DNA of 64,000 nt from Apteryx mantelli (Eukaryota > Chordata > Aves > Apterygiformes > Apterygidae): NCBI RefSeq assembly GCF_036417845.1, contig NC_089978.1:84624007-84688006 (forward strand). The letters run 5' to 3'. The notes under the pieces were generated by a model. The model made no database searches and was not told the origin of the DNA. It saw only the letters and a list, made by a program, of their open reading frames with translations. The translations under genes and the position numbers were made by a program. Within the stretch, counting starts at the first letter, position 1. Each line of letters begins with the position of its first letter. This document shows, in pieces, positions 11,601 through 24,536 of this stretch.

Positions 11601-14600
11601 AATCCAAGAAAATGGCACTTTCGAAAGTGACTCTTAATTTCGAAACAACATAAATGCTTTGGAGAAACTTAGCCAAGATACCACAGGAAGACCTGACTAT
11701 GCTTGTCAGTCAACAAATACAAATCTTTAGTTGCAGGGAATGAAACTTTTTGAGTATCCATCTACATACACTTAAGCCATTTCATCTTTGAAAGTCCATT
11801 CAGAATGTTATTTCCTCCTCTGCTACTGTTTATTCATCAGTGATTCCTTTACAAAACCACCTAAGTTCCTTTATATAATCTGTCTGAATATTCCCATTGC
11901 ATCTGTCTTCCAGGAAGAGGGGTTAATTATGAAAATAGACAGGCCACACTTTTCAGAGATCCTAGTTAGTATCCTAAAGTTGATGCACTATTTTATGGCT
12001 TTGTAAGAAATATAAAGGGAGCAGTGGAGAAATACTGTAGGAAAAAAATTATATGGGGATTGGAATTATTAAGATAGGCCAAGTGTCAAAATACAGGACC
12101 TTCGTGACAACTTTACTACTCAGTTTTTTAAAAAATACAACACAAAGGTCTGTGATGTGGGCTGTACAAGTTTTTGCCTTCAGCGCAGGATTTTAGTTGT
12201 GCACAGTAAAGAGCACAAGCACCTATATACAAAATAATGAGAATAAAACAAAACACTGAAAAGCTGCTAACTCCATGAGAATTGTCCATTCTATATACTG
12301 AAGAAGACAAGGATGGGTGCACCAAAGTGCTTGATTATGTAAGCAATGACTCCACCTATCCTATGCTCAAGCTAGAAGTGAATGGATATTGCACAACCTG
12401 ACTTCTGTCATTTTCCAGCTTTTCAATGCTTGACTTTTAGTGTAAACAAAGTTGCTCTAACATTTTTTTTGGGGGGGGGGGTAAATTGCCAACAACGACT
12501 AAATTTCATATTCTGTACTTTCTGTATCAGTTTATGGAACTTATGTTGCGATTAAAATACTACAGGAATGTAATCTAGCTGACCACGTTAATTACAGAAC
12601 TCCTTCATTTGGTAGCACCAAGAACGATAAGGAGGCTTTGGTTTCCTGGTTTATTTGGCAATATTAAAGGTAGATAGCTTCCCTTATGGATTCTAGGCTG
12701 TTAATTCTGAGCAAGAGAAGTCTCTCAGTTAATCAGGATCTTTGCTCTTAATCTTATTTTTTCTGATAATGCATGACCAACACATGAGCAAATAATGCTC
12801 AAATAGTCCACAACTGTAGATGAAAGGCTCATAAAAGAAGTCAGACAGCTGGCAACTGTAATTCTTTCAGAAGAGGATGTGGCAGCAGAGATGGACGGTA
12901 TTCCTTTCATTTTGACATAGTGATATACTATATATGCAACTCTTGACTGCTTTATATATATAGGAAGCTAGTCCTCATTTTACTACCTTTTATATTCTGC
13001 TTGATTTTTTACTGCTGGAATGCTTTTTAGGGAAAACTCTTTAAAATATAAACAGCACTCACTCTGTTTTTCTGGGTTTCTTAGGAGCTTTAATCATCAG
13101 AGAGTAGTGTCAGGAAGGCAGTAAGTACCATCTTTGTGAGAGTTCCTCCATGCTGCAGTTTTAGACACTTTAAAATTGTATGTGTTAGAATTACTAACAG
13201 TGAGTTACTTTTCACAGACTTTGTGTGTTATTTTTACATTTAGACCAGCTAAACTGCCTAGGCAGTTTTTACAGCTGGCTAAAAAATAGGCTTGTGCATT
13301 GTCCAGGGAACTGCAAAATCAAACAGCCATAACAAGAAACAAAAAGAAAAATATGCCACATTCCCTATAACTAGTTCCCTTAAATATATGGCTGCTTATA
13401 TTCTGCTATATATCTGTTTTTCTACTATGGCTGCCTCAGCAAGCGGTCACCGTGATGCTGCAGATGATTTACGAGAGATATAGTCTCACTAACAGGAAAA
13501 AAAAAGAGATTAAAACTTTAAGGATAGCACATGCATTACTGCAGACAAATAGAAAATTACTTTCAAGCTATAAACCAAACCATATTTTTCAGAAAAAATG
13601 TCATTTCCATAAGTATAAAATGCAGTATAAGTCATTTTATATACAGTAGTTTGCAAAGCAAAGAGGTGAAACTAAGTGCATATAAAGGAAAATCCATCAA
13701 GTGTTTTCGGTAAGCTCATTTAGTGCCACAGTTAGTTGCCTGTGCTTTTGCACTGTTTCTGAAGAGCGTGCCATAAAGCACTCCTCCACAGAGCTATTCT
13801 GTTGAGCTTCTGGTTGTTGGTTTGGGAGTTTGTTTTTTTTTACTTTGTGTCTTTCAATATTACAACTTAGTCCAAGCATTTCCAGATGCAGTTCTGAAGA
13901 CTTATTGCTTTTGTCATCTCATTGCCCCATGTCTGACTAACAAACCTGCTTCACAAACAGAGTGAACTAGTGTCTGCCTGCACTTCTAGGAGGCCCTGCT
14001 GTGCATTGGACAGAAGGATGTGCTTGAAGTGAACTAGCTCTTTTGCTGTATCACTTAGTGTCAGCCTGTCACCTTTCCTTACTTAGCTACCTAAAGTTCC
14101 CCTGACTCAGCGAACAGTTAGGAGATGGCTCTCAAACCTCATCTATTTTATTATGTGCCACTCTCCCTGGAAGCCTATCATTTTTCAAGTGGATTTCTGA
14201 ACTCCTTTTAACTGCATATTCAGTTTCTAAATCCACTTCATGGTACTCTTGTAGGCATGTTTATACTAGGAGAATGTCTTCATCCTTCCTTTCAGTACTA
14301 CTTTCTCATTTTCTGAAACTATTGCAAAGAGATGTTTCCATGATTGCAGTTATCTTCAGTAGTTTCAGAGTTGTTTTATGAGTTCAACTATTTCTTACAA
14401 GTTTCTCAGGATAGTTTCAAACAGATAGAGCTGGCTGACGCTGTTCTATTTTGCAGACAGTTGCTCTCCTTAGTGCAGATCCTGATATATAATACAAATA
14501 ACAACTTGGACCTAACATGGCTCAGAGAGATTCTCATCCTGTTAACAGGGGCACTACTCAGATATGTGTCACAGGTAACAGCACTGAATTTCTTGCAGAT

Positions 14601-17221
14601 GCAAGAACCTAATAGAGTAACAATTCTGACTGTTCTTGGGAGCAGAATGTCACCAATTTACTTATGCCCAGCTACTCACAGACATTCAGAGATACAAATC
14701 CTATGGAAATTGGTAGAAGTTAGTTACCTAAGTACTTCTGAAGATATGGGCCTTATTTCTCTCTGCCACTAATTCCTGTTCATAAGATAAAGCCATCTTA
14801 TATCAGGAGAGTGTCATGATGACATCAACATTTAAGAATGTGTGGCACTAGATACAAAGGGTTTTGTATATAACTGGAGATTATATAATAGCTAGTGCTG
14901 CTGATACATAGATGGGTGGATATTGGCAGTACAGAAAGAATGGATAGAATCTGGTGTGCATAAACTGGGACTTTGTGAGCTTTTGTTGGTGAGAATATGT
15001 TTTTATGGATTATGAGACCAGGTCTCTTCAGGAAGGTGTGCATTTCTGCAAGCATCATTGGATAGCTGAAGAGCTGACAAGAGGAAGCCTGATTCCTGCC
15101 TAGTACTTAGGAGGGGGTGAACTTTGGATTCTGGTTATGTCCAATGATGGTCCAATCTAAAATGTAGGCACATTCCAAGAAGTGGGCCTTCTTGAAAACC
15201 TTTATTTTTATCCCAGACAGATGGGAGTCCATTTACATCTGCTGTCATTACTCTTTCTCCTCTAGGATGCTGGTGTCCCCATTCAGGGGCAAGAGTTCTT
15301 TATAAAAGAGACAGTAGCTGACTGTCTTCAGAAGACCAGCAGGTGTTTAGGTTCAGAGTGAATATGAATTCTGGCACTTGGTCCAATTTATTAGTCCTAG
15401 GCAGTCCATTGAGAAAGATGTGCACCTGGTCTGACTAAAGTGGGTAGTAGACTCTGTAAGAAGTTGACATGCCAAATTCAGTCAAGGCAGGCAACACCTA
15501 CCTGTGCTGCACTAGACTGCCTTCTCAGTGTTTCTGAGATACTCGTTCTCTCTTCATTGATTATAAAGAACTTAGGCTCTTTAGGAGGATAGGATTGAGG
15601 CACTTAAAATGTATGTATATTTGCATCTGAATTGGATGCCCAGATTGGATACACCGGTCTCACCCAATGCATGCATTTTTGAACTCATGAAGAGCATAAC
15701 ATTGACCTTTTTGCTGCAGACAATACAATCTATTCTGTAGGGAAGAAACGATTCTCACATAATTGCAGTTATCTAAATCATGCTTGTATTAGAGACAACA
15801 TGGAGCTTTTTATCTCTCTTTTACATACTTCTGTACCTCTAAAGCTTACAGTTTCTCATAACACACTGGTGACATCTTCCAGTAGGTGGAGAACCTGAGT
15901 ATAATGCCTGACACTGAAAACAAAAACAGATAAGGATACAAAGTTTTCCTCTTTTTTTTTTTTTCTGTGCATGACAGTTCTTCACTTGAAGCATTTGTAG
16001 CACACAGCTACACCTGCATGTATATCTCTCAAGTGAATTCAAGTGTAATTCAATAACTCGGTAAATAAATCATTCCGGCAGCTGTTGTCTTGCATTAAAT
16101 TGCTCTACTCTTTCCAGAACTTTTCATATTTTAATAGCTTTCTTCATTTTGACAAGAGTTTTCACAGCCTGAGCCTCTTTCACTAAATACAGGGCCAAGT
16201 ATATGGTATGACAGTGAACTTAACACCTAATCTCTCATCTTGTTTCTAAGTGTGTATATATAGACATATATTAATATGGAGAGAGATATATTAATCCTTG
16301 CCTTAAGTAAGAATATTATCCAGGTGGTTTAAGCAATGGTCTGGGTGAGGGGAACGCTGCAAGGGCAACATGAGAAGACAAGCTCCTAGCAATCCATCAG
16401 AAAGTTTTTAACATTGCCGGAGTCTCCTTTTTCTGCTCAGCACCTCTGTGCCTTCAGGGCCTCTTTGTTGGTGTGTGTGTTCTATAGTGTACACACAGAA
16501 CAATTTTTGACAATTTTGCAGGAAAAGAAAGGGTAAGAAGATGGCATAGTCTTTATGGTACTAGGAGGCTCTGGGCTGCAGTGGGTTGTAAGCACATTCT
16601 TAAAATTGAGTACATGCTTATGACTAAGAACATGCCGGAGAATTTCAGTGAAAAGCCCTCGCTAAGAGGAACTCACTGAAACAAACTGCTCTCTGAACGA
16701 ATGTGCATGCATGTGAAAGTAATGAGTTTTAAAATATTTGGCCTTTGCAACTTCTAATAGCATGAATGATAAAATGCTGAGTAGGGAAAAGTAATTTCCA
16801 TTTTCATAGCTCCTATCATCTGGCATTTGAGGAAGCTTGAGTTTTTCTTAGTCATGCTGACCATGTGGCACGGCTCAAAAGTCTATCAGGTTTTCCACTA
16901 ACACCTTTTGTAAGCAGTAATTCAAAGGATCCCCTCGCCCCTGCAAAACAGGGCATTTAAGCTTTTCTTCATATGTATGTTTGTATGTATCATATGCATA
17001 TGTATTTGCAAAGAACAGAATCCTCTGCCAGTAAAAGCGGGTTTTTTGATCATCTCATATGTGATTAGGTAGTTACACAGGCTCCACACAGAGAAGTTGA
17101 GGCTATTTTTTTAGTGAGTAACACTAAATCTCTATTTATCACTTCAAATAGTGCAAAAGAAGGAGCTTAATCACAGAACTTTAAAAATACTGAGGTCGCA
17201 AGCTGACAGTCAACTGAATAT

Positions 17222-17300
17222 ATGGGTTTCCTATAAGAAATATATACAACATATATACAAGAAGAATATATATAAGAAATATATACAGGTTTCCTACAAG
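17222..17300. repeat. Imperfect tandem duplication, AT-rich
   Basis: The words 'ggtttcctataagaaatatatac' (17225-17247) and 'tataagaaatatatacaggtttcctacaag' (17271-17300) show that a unit containing 'aagaaatatatac' and 'ggtttccta' was copied locally, with shorter 'catatataca' copies in between. A simple replication-slippage product in the intron. Confidence 0.6.
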
Positions 17301-18191
17301 ATTCCTATACCTTTGTAGCTCGTTAAACAGAAGAGGTTTTGCCTTGGTCTCTCAGGCTGCTGCTGAAAAATATCACTTCTTGAGTAACTACTTCGTATTA
17401 GCCAATATCTTAGAGAATGCAGCTAACATGGACTATACTTCTGTACCGGCTCTTCCAGTTTGGTATAAGGCAAGTCAACCTGTTTTTACAAAAGAAATTG
17501 TTCACAGCTTATCACCAGCTCAGACTATCAAGACATCAGGCTGTGCTTATGTACTGCTGCAAGGAGGGCAAGGAGGAGTCAGGGCAATCACTACACCTTT
17601 CCATTCCAGCAGACAGCAGAGCTAATCAGGTTTACAGGAGAACATGTGCCTTAGGAGACTGGTAAGGCTTCAGAAAAAAAACATTTCCCAGAACTTCTAT
17701 TACAGCATCACAGATAACACTGATGTGAACACAGACCTCTGCACTGAAGGGCCTCTGATCCCCCAAAGTTTACGGCTTTTATAAAGTCTCTGACATGATC
17801 CATTTTTTTGTGGTGGCTGTTCACAAAGTGCTGTCAAGCCACTGTGTTATTATCTTTGCATAGAGTTCATATGCTTCAATCATTAGTTGAAATTTTGTAG
17901 CAAGAAAGCAGATCACCATGCCAAAGAAAGATCATATTCAAAGTTTTCTGACCTTGTGGATCTCACAACTCCATTGCCTGCAGATTAAAATACACACTGA
18001 TGTGGAAAATAGTAATTTTAACAGAGTTTTAAAGTTCAGAGTTAGTATCTAACTGGAGGTAGAGATGTGAGTTTGGTGGTGGAAAACACATACATTGTGT
18101 TGTTTAAATAATGATGGCAACTGGTACAGAGGAATAAAGTTCCATTTTCTGCTCCTGTTATGATTTGGCACTTCACTAGTTTTTTTCTTAG

Positions 18192-18272
18192 TTCCCAAGG
18201 TTAAAGAAGCAGCTGTCTTTGGTCCTCTTCTGGCACAGAAGAAAGTTCCACTATCAACACCAGAGCAAGAAG
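18192..18272 (+). CDS. EGFL6: EGFL6 exon between RGD and MAM domain
   Basis: An 81-bp exon, phase 1 at both ends. It reads PKVKEAAVFGPLLAQKKVPL and then STPEQE after completing the Phe codon begun in the previous exon. This fits human FFPKVNEAGEFG as I remember it. The acceptor is TTCTTAG (AG at 18190-18191) and the donor GTAGAT at 18273, weaker than consensus because of T at +6. The last base supplies the first base of the Val codon that opens the MAM domain. The linker to the first MAM cysteine is about six residues shorter than the human one I recall, so this region is variable. It is too short to stand out as an open frame; homology and phase support it. Confidence 0.88.
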
Positions 18273-20248
18273 GTAGATTATTTTTATTCTCTACAGTCTA
18301 CATTTATTTTATTTGTGTCTTCATGGCAATCTTTACTAGCTAAGCTTCAGAACAAGTTTTAAAGTCTTTAATATAAAACAAAAGTTTTCTTAGCAGTTTG
18401 GACACAGTATCTGGCCCAAACCATTCTGCCAGTTCCAGTGTATGAATCTAATATTGTGTCCTCTTAAAAATATCTTTTAACTGTTTATAAGCCATGTACA
18501 GAAAGTTCCCCCACCCAGAAACTTGACTTGCAATTAAATTTCACTTGATTTATTTCAGAGTCATGAAAAACAAAGTCATTTTGGTCATCTATAAAATGAA
18601 AGCATGTTAGAAGAGTGTTGCATATACGCAGCCATAGCCAAACATCCTTCACTTATTTTCTCTTGGCTTTTCTCCTGGTCCTCTATCAGATGTCAGTAGA
18701 AGTTTCCTCTGAATAAGACTAAATAAATATTTATCCTAAATCTTAAATATTAATTAAATTCCTGTGAATTCATGATATTCCACAATTCATTAGTATGTTC
18801 TGTGGATATCAGAGTAAGATGATATTTTCTTCTCTTTGTCACATTAAAAAATTGTAAAATCAGTCAGAGGACCATATGAGGTCCAAGACCAGCCAATTTA
18901 TGTACAAAACTTAAATTTCTGCCATGCCCTAGGACACTATTTCACACATTTTTAAACAGAAAGCTTCACTAGCTGCTGGGAACTATAACAGATTGTAGTG
19001 TAGTTCTGGTCAAACCAGATCATACATGCAAATCAAAGGACACTGTCACCCTCTCTCATAGTAGTAGAGTTATGTGATGCAACAACTTGATTTTAAGTTG
19101 TGCAGCCTTTCTGAGGTAGGTGAAGTGAGCAGGAAGCTAAAAATATGCTGTAAGACACAATCATGAAGCTGATTGTATGGACCTGATTATGAGAGCCATT
19201 TAGAAAGCAGAATTCAAGAGGTGGAAACAAGAGATTGCATTGAGCTAATGTATTTACAGAGCAGCAGCATTCTCCTGTGAATTTACCAGCTAATGAGCAG
19301 TGGCTGAAATGTTGGGATTAACTGTAATTGGGGTTCTTTTTAGGACAAGGTGGGTTTCACCCAAAAATGATCCATAAATACTTACACATCTTAAAAAATC
19401 AAAATAGACAAACATGCTGGCTAACAGTAAGTGTGAAATACTGTGTTTTTTTCCCATCCAGAGAGCTGTAGTCTTGGAAACAAAGTGTTTATACCGTAAT
19501 GCTCTCTAAATGCCATATACTGCACTTTTCTGTCTCATGATAAAATATATTAAAAGAACAATATGACTGTGTCTTTCTAATGAAATTCAGATGGCTGATA
19601 TATTATTCTTAATCTGACCTATTGTGCACAGTGATTATTTCTTAACATATAATGCTTTTGATCTGCAGAGTTACAAAGGTTGTGGTGCACTCTGGATGAC
19701 AAGTTTTTTGCAGTGTGCTCTAAAGGTCAATTGATTTGGGCTGTTCCCCATTTGATGTTGTATGAGTATTGAGTGCTGAAGCAAAGGATTCCTCTCATGG
19801 GAGGCCTGCCTCTCCCTTTAAATGGAAAGAACTGGAGCTTGAGCATCTCAGCTGTTTACAGCTACAGCAGTATAACACATGGAGAGAGGAAGACTCTAGA
19901 CTTGGCACATCCCAAACCATTTATGGTGTTAGAGTTCCAGAACTGACACCTCAAACTACACCTGGCAGGTATTCAGTGTACAAAACAAAATATAAAATCA
20001 TACACAGGCAAAAGACTGGCAGTAAAAAGGCACAATAGATTTTGCTGAGCTAAGGAAATAATTACTTCATCAATTCTAATGTGCTTTTTTGAAATTTAAT
20101 CTAGGTCAATACTATGTGAACTCAGATTCTGGATACTTTTAGAATGACCTACACATTCATAACTAGATGAATAAAAGCCAATCATTTTTATCAATACTTA
20201 CATAATGCTGCTCTTATCTCTGTGTTTCCATTGTCAATTTTTTTCCAG
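18273..20248 (+). other. EGFL6: EGFL6 intron of 2.0 kb
   Basis: Lies between donor GTAGAT and acceptor TTTTTTCCAG. AT-rich, with no repeat I recognise. The 89-codon open frame at 19769-20038 is inside this intron, matches nothing in EGFL6 and would break the reading phase, so I treat it as chance. Confidence 0.8.
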
Positions 20249-20335
20249 TTGACTGCAGCTTCAGTCGGGGGGTCTGCGACTGGAAACAAGATACTGATGA
20301 TGACTTTGACTGGAATCTTGCTGATCGAGATAGTG
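20249..20335 (+). CDS. EGFL6: EGFL6 exon: start of the MAM domain
   Basis: An 87-bp exon encoding [29 protein letters not shown] and the first base of Gly. This is the standard opening of a MAM domain (an extracellular adhesion/oligomerisation fold): two cysteines seven residues apart, followed by the D-W and D-F-D-W motifs. It matches human EGFL6 at most positions as I recall it. The acceptor is TTTTTCCAG (AG at 20247-20248) and the donor GTATTT at 20336. Phase 1 at both ends fits both neighbours exactly. MAM domains need four conserved cysteines, of which the first two are here. Confidence 0.92.
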
Positions 20336-21733
20336 GTATTTAAATATCTGTCTTCTAGCTATGGTTTAATTTGATGGCTCAGCACCTCCAAAAAGAGGTG
20401 GAGGGAGGGAAGAATGGAAACAGCAATTAGGTTTCCTATCAATGGGTTAGCTTTAGAAAAGCAATAATCATAGAAGGAGAAAGAGAAGATGGGGTGGAGA
20501 CTGTTTCTTTGAAATATCCTTGGCAATTGCTACTCGGCAGTATATTTCAGCACAAATGAATCAAAAGATGAGAAAAAGGATTAGAAAAAAATGGTAAGAA
20601 TTGCAAGATATAAAACAACAGAAACCATATTAGAGTTACATGTGAAGCCTCTCAAAGACTGGTAGAGCATTTAACAACATATCTGTCATCTTTAGATGGA
20701 TGTGGCAATGTAGTAGTCATTCACATGGTTTAGACGTAGCACTGTGATAACTGATCAGAAATGTCAAACTCTGCAAGTTAAAGTAGTTAAGTCATTACTT
20801 AGAATGAGCCAAGGGAGGGCCCTATTCAAGAGCCACCAACACCCAACTGCTACAATGGCAGGCCTGATGAAACCTGACAAAATGTGCCATGAGTGCAACA
20901 TGTGAGTACTGTGCTGGTGTTTTTAAAAAGGTGTGGCTGAAGAAATTTGCTTCAACGGATGTATCTTCCGTTGTGACATGGGAAATGTTGCGGAAGGTGC
21001 TGCAGTAGGGACCAGTGGATCCTGCAGACCACTTGCTCCTGTTCTTATGTACATATTGTCTATCTGTTCCCTCACAGTCTTTTCATCCCAGTCTTTCTTC
21101 ACTAATCCTTCCTCTCCTGCTCTATATATTTCCTTTCCCCCAAGACCCTTCTCTATCCCATCACTTCCAGGAAGACCTTACCGAGGCCTTACGCCATTCC
21201 CCCAAACTTAGATTTGCTGACTATGACTTTATGTATTGGCCCAGATGTTTTATCCCATTGCTCTACTGTGTGTCTTTCTCATCTGATTGGACTTGCAGGA
21301 TTTAGGGAATAAACTACCAGCTCCTTCATGAGCTTGTCATCACTATGGAGGGCACTGGAGAGAGACTTGAGCTAACACTACTGAGCTAGCTCAGGTATTT
21401 GAAATAGTCTGACCACAAAGGCACAGCAGCACGTTTCAGGCTGTTGTATTTGAAAAATTGAGATGATTTTGCCTTTGAAAGATACAGAAAATTAGGAAGC
21501 ATGACTGTAATTGCCAATGAAATATGAACTCATCTCCTCTGTAAACCGATCTGACTTCCAACAGTGCAAGCTCATTCCTTGTAAAGTATACTCCCTGCTG
21601 CTTTTCTCCAGTCTGATTTTAAATTATTCAAGTAACACAGCTTCCCCTTGTTTTCTTAGCAAAATTGTATTCAATCTGCTAATATATAACACAAGTCCAT
21701 TAAAGGCGCCTTTTCCTTTTTTTTTGTTACAAG
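20336..21733 (+). other. EGFL6: EGFL6 intron of 1.4 kb
   Basis: Runs from donor GTATTT to an acceptor with a long T tract (21718-21725) and ACAAG at 21730-21733. It contains a pyrimidine-rich stretch at about 21,060-21,190 that gives rise to chance open frames. Nothing else is recognisable. Confidence 0.8.
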
Positions 21734-21999
21734 GTGATGGTTACTACATGGCAGTTCCAGCCTTTGTGGGGCACAAGAAGGATATGGGCCGTCTAAAACT
21801 TCTCCTTACTGACCTCAAACCAAAGAGCAGCTACTGCTTGATTTTCAGTTATCGGCTTGCTGGTGAGAGAGTGGGGAAACTTCGAGTGTTCCTGGCCAGC
21901 AGAAAAACTGCTCCTGTCTGGGAGCAAAGCAAGGGAAAAGATGAAAGGTGGAGAACTGGAAAAATAGAAATATTTCAGGGAGCTGAAACAACCAACAGT
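21734..21999 (+). CDS. EGFL6: EGFL6 exon: core of the MAM domain
   Basis: A 266-bp exon carrying the central MAM strands: DGYYMAVPAFVGHKKDMGRL, then KLLLTDLKPKSSYCLIFSYR, LAGERVGKLRVFL, a variable loop, and DERWRTGKIEIFQGAETTNS. The third MAM cysteine is in SYCLIF. The F-x-Y-R-L-x-G and G-x-L-x-V-F motifs are typical of the fold. It starts at phase 1 (the first two bases complete a Gly codon) and ends at phase 0 with a consensus donor, GTAAGT, at 22000. The open frame extends upstream to 21511, but that part is intron: a splice acceptor and the homology both begin at 21734. Confidence 0.94.
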
Positions 22000-23147
22000 G
22001 TAAGTATATGACAATTTATAAGCCAACTACCCTAACCAACAGAACCACACAATAACACAACGCAACAACAGCTTAATTTCCTAATACTTAGTGTTACTGA
22101 CATTTATATACTGACAAATACTGACAATTGAAAGTCTCATCTGAAATGAGAAATGGGAACACAATTTTAAGGAGGCAGAAAGGTTATCTGGTTGAATTTT
22201 CAGAATTGAATTACCCCAGTTGGCCAGGACACTGATGCTAGTAATCCTATCATTTTGTAAAAACTGCACCAGATCATAAATTAACACAATCAGTCAATCA
22301 AAATCTCTGCTTAATATCTCATGGAACAAAAGGCATAAATCTGTGCCGGAAAGGATGAAAATGATACCTGTTTCATGCAACAGAGCACTCTCAAACTACG
22401 CAAAACCAGACCATTAGAGAAAAAGAGACATCATTTATAATAAAGGATGGTCAATCAACCTAGACGGAGCATGAAATGCTAACCAACAGGGAACACTATA
22501 AACTCTTATATCTGAAAACTGCCTCAATCAGGGCTCAATCAGCAAGTTTCTCCTTGAAATTCTAGGGCCTGGTTTTCATTTATGTGAATGTATGTTTTTA
22601 CTGCTGTGTAAAAGGTTCTACTGTGAGTATAAATGAAATGCAAGCCCTTTTTAAGGTTCTTTGCACTGCTAAAATGATGTACAAGAGCCCTTACATAAAC
22701 AAGAATCAGAGTGTAAACTAAAAGCCCAGGCATCCTAGTCATAAAAATGAATGTAAGGTATATACAGGATCCAAAAACTAAGCCTCAAAATAGATGAAAA
22801 ATGGACAGCTGCAATGTCTCCAAGGAAAGGAGTGCACAAACATCACATTCTGTGATATAGCTATATAATAAGATTTCACTCAATTTGCATTTTCTTTGTA
22901 CAATGACAATAAGTAATCCTATTAAAGGAATCCATTTGGTAGAGTAAATCTGTGTAGAGGATTATCAGTTTAGTTCAAGTATTACAAGGAAATTATAAAA
23001 ACTGCAAGGATTTAAGTCATTAAGTCTTTCCTGCATTGTGATACAACATTCCTCAGATGTAGCATTATAGCTAATTAACATTAAGAGTTGCTAAATGGTT
23101 GGATAAACTACATTTTCACTGATAATACACCTCTTTTCTTATGACAG
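22000..23147 (+). other. EGFL6: EGFL6 last intron, 1.15 kb
   Basis: Runs from donor GTAAGT to acceptor ATGACAG (AG at 23146-23147). An old interspersed repeat appears to occupy about 22,160-22,350. The rest is AT-rich and unremarkable. Confidence 0.8.
22160..22350. repeat. Ancient interspersed repeat, family not named
   Basis: The words 'agttggccaggacactg' (22217-22233), then 'taatcctatcattttg', 'cacaatcagtcaatc' and 'aatatctcatggaacaaa' follow, in order, a sequence I have met in many vertebrate genomes: 'gttggccaggacac', 'cccctactcttt', 'gaccacagtcagtcagg' and 'tctcatccgaaa'. The order of four separate words argues for real relatedness, but I cannot name the family and the alignment is from memory. 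Confidence 0.45.
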
Positions 23148-23243
23148 ATTACTTTTGAATCAGAACGTGGGAAGGGCAAAACTGGAGAAATTGGAGTGGA
23201 CAATGTTATACTAGCTTCTGGTTTATGCCCCGAAGATACCTGA
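23148..23243 (+). CDS. EGFL6: EGFL6 last coding exon and stop
   Basis: Phase 0 start after ATGACAG. It encodes [20 protein letters not shown] then [11 protein letters not shown], and stops at TGA 23241-23243. This closes the MAM domain: G-x-x-G-x-I-x-V-D-x-V followed by the fourth conserved cysteine in SGLCPED. Human EGFL6 ends a few residues later as I recall it; the bird protein stops at PEDT, so the tail is slightly shorter. With the previous exons this gives a MAM domain of about 148 residues with all four cysteines. The message continues as 3' UTR. Confidence 0.94.
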   Translation: MTFESERGKGKTGEIGVDNVILASGLCPEDT

Positions 23244-23811
23244 TAATGGAGATTTCAGTATGTTGATTTTAATCCTATTTTAATATTTGCCTTATTATTC
23301 ATGCATTTTTTGTCATTCTCTAGATAAAAAGCAAAAAAACCCAAACCCAAAACAAAAACAAAAACAGTGCCTTGAACTTAATGAAGCAATGCAAACAGAA
23401 AAACTGACATGTGCAAGATGCAGAATACTCCTATTGGTACACCTTTTAATAAGAATTATTCTAGTACATGCTTTGCATGTAGCACTACTGTATTTTATCA
23501 TTCAAGGTCAGGGTTTATAAAATATTGAAATACTTTTCTAGCCTTTCTACAATTGGTAGGCTTTTATTCCTTGAAGTTCTTCTCAAGACTATTCTTAAGT
23601 CTTCTATTTCATTTCTTCTGCTTCACAAGAATATAAAGCAATATTTAAGACGTTGTTAACACATCAGGTGATGTAACTTGAACTTCCTACTTAGTGTGTA
23701 GATATTAAATCTATTCAACAAGTAAGAAGAAAGAGAGGAGGTTTTCTTCCTCCTCAGTGGAGGTAAGCAAATTCTAAGTGGAGTTATGTCTTTAGATGTA
23801 TTTTCATTGTT

Positions 23812-23817
23812 AATAAA
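23812..23817 (+). terminator. Poly(A) signal candidate 1 for EGFL6
   Basis: Exact AATAAA 569 bases after the stop codon, followed by 'gtctgtaaaatatctgtttg', a U/G-rich stretch that could act as the downstream element. It would give a 3' UTR of about 0.6 kb, close to the usual size for this gene. Confidence 0.5.
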
Positions 23818-24165
23818 GTCTGTAAAATATCTGTTTGTTATCCATGTCTTTGAGTCACACAAATCACTGTTCAGAAATGATCCCTGTATATTTTTATAAG
23901 GATTTATGTAGGCCTTCTTTACTTCACAGAAGTGTGAACCAACAGTTTTCATTTTCCAGGGTACAGCATAGCTTATTGACCACACAATCAGGCTTATTCT
24001 TATGCAATTGAAAAAAAATCTTTGCTGAAAGTCCCTTCATGTCCCTTTAAACTTAAAAAGAAGTGATGGAGAATATCCACCATCCCCAGGTACCAGGAGG
24101 TGGACAGAATGTTCTCACAGAAAGTAGGAGCTGACACCTTCCCCCTTCCCCCGCATGCATGAGCA

Positions 24166-24215
24166 CAAACACACATACACACATCTGTACAAATGCACAT
24201 GTACACACACGCACA
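24166..24215. repeat. CA-rich simple repeat
   Basis: Interrupted ACAC/CACA runs with ACATG and ACGC interruptions. A degraded CA microsatellite in the EGFL6 3' region. Confidence 0.8.
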
Positions 24216-24536
24216 CATTTGAGGAGGGCCTAGAATCCAGGTTCCACCTTTTCTGAACAGAAGTCAATGACTATGCCATGGCGCAAAAGACCACCTTCTC
24301 CTCTCTTGTGTTTTTTTCTGAAAATACCTAACAGTCCTAACAGTCTGAATCCCAAGCAGACAGAGATGTCCATGGAGAAGCTCTAATTCAGGCAATGTTC
24401 AGTTATATGTGAGTGCATAGGTAATCCTCTTGGTTAGCTCTGTATGTCCCCTTCTGGATTGACTGCTCATCATTTATTATTAGTGATGCCTTTTATTTCA
24501 TTTGTTGTATGAAAAAGGGGACACCTGAAACAATTG

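Larger units (their letters stand above)
5166..18191 (+). other. EGFL6: EGFL6 intron of 13.0 kb
   Basis: Starts with GTAAGT and ends with a pyrimidine-rich tract and TTAG at 18188-18191. The exons on both sides join in frame within a phenylalanine codon, as in the human protein, so no coding exon is missing here. It contains a diverged CR1 LINE (6203-7062), an AT-rich inverted repeat (8581-8633) and AT-rich stretches near 16.26-16.30 and 17.22-17.30 kb. The 142-codon open frame at 14344-14772 resembles nothing I know and has no fitting splice context. I see nothing else I can support. Confidence 0.75.

Noticed and set aside
14344-14772. A 142-codon frame inside the 13-kb EGFL6 intron
   Set aside because: No family resemblance, no exon phase fit (the flanking EGFL6 exons already join in frame), no promoter or poly(A) context. 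Likely chance.
21511-21733. Upstream part of the 166-codon frame containing the MAM exon
   Set aside because: Homology to EGFL6 and the splice acceptor both start at 21734. The preceding bases are intron with a T tract.
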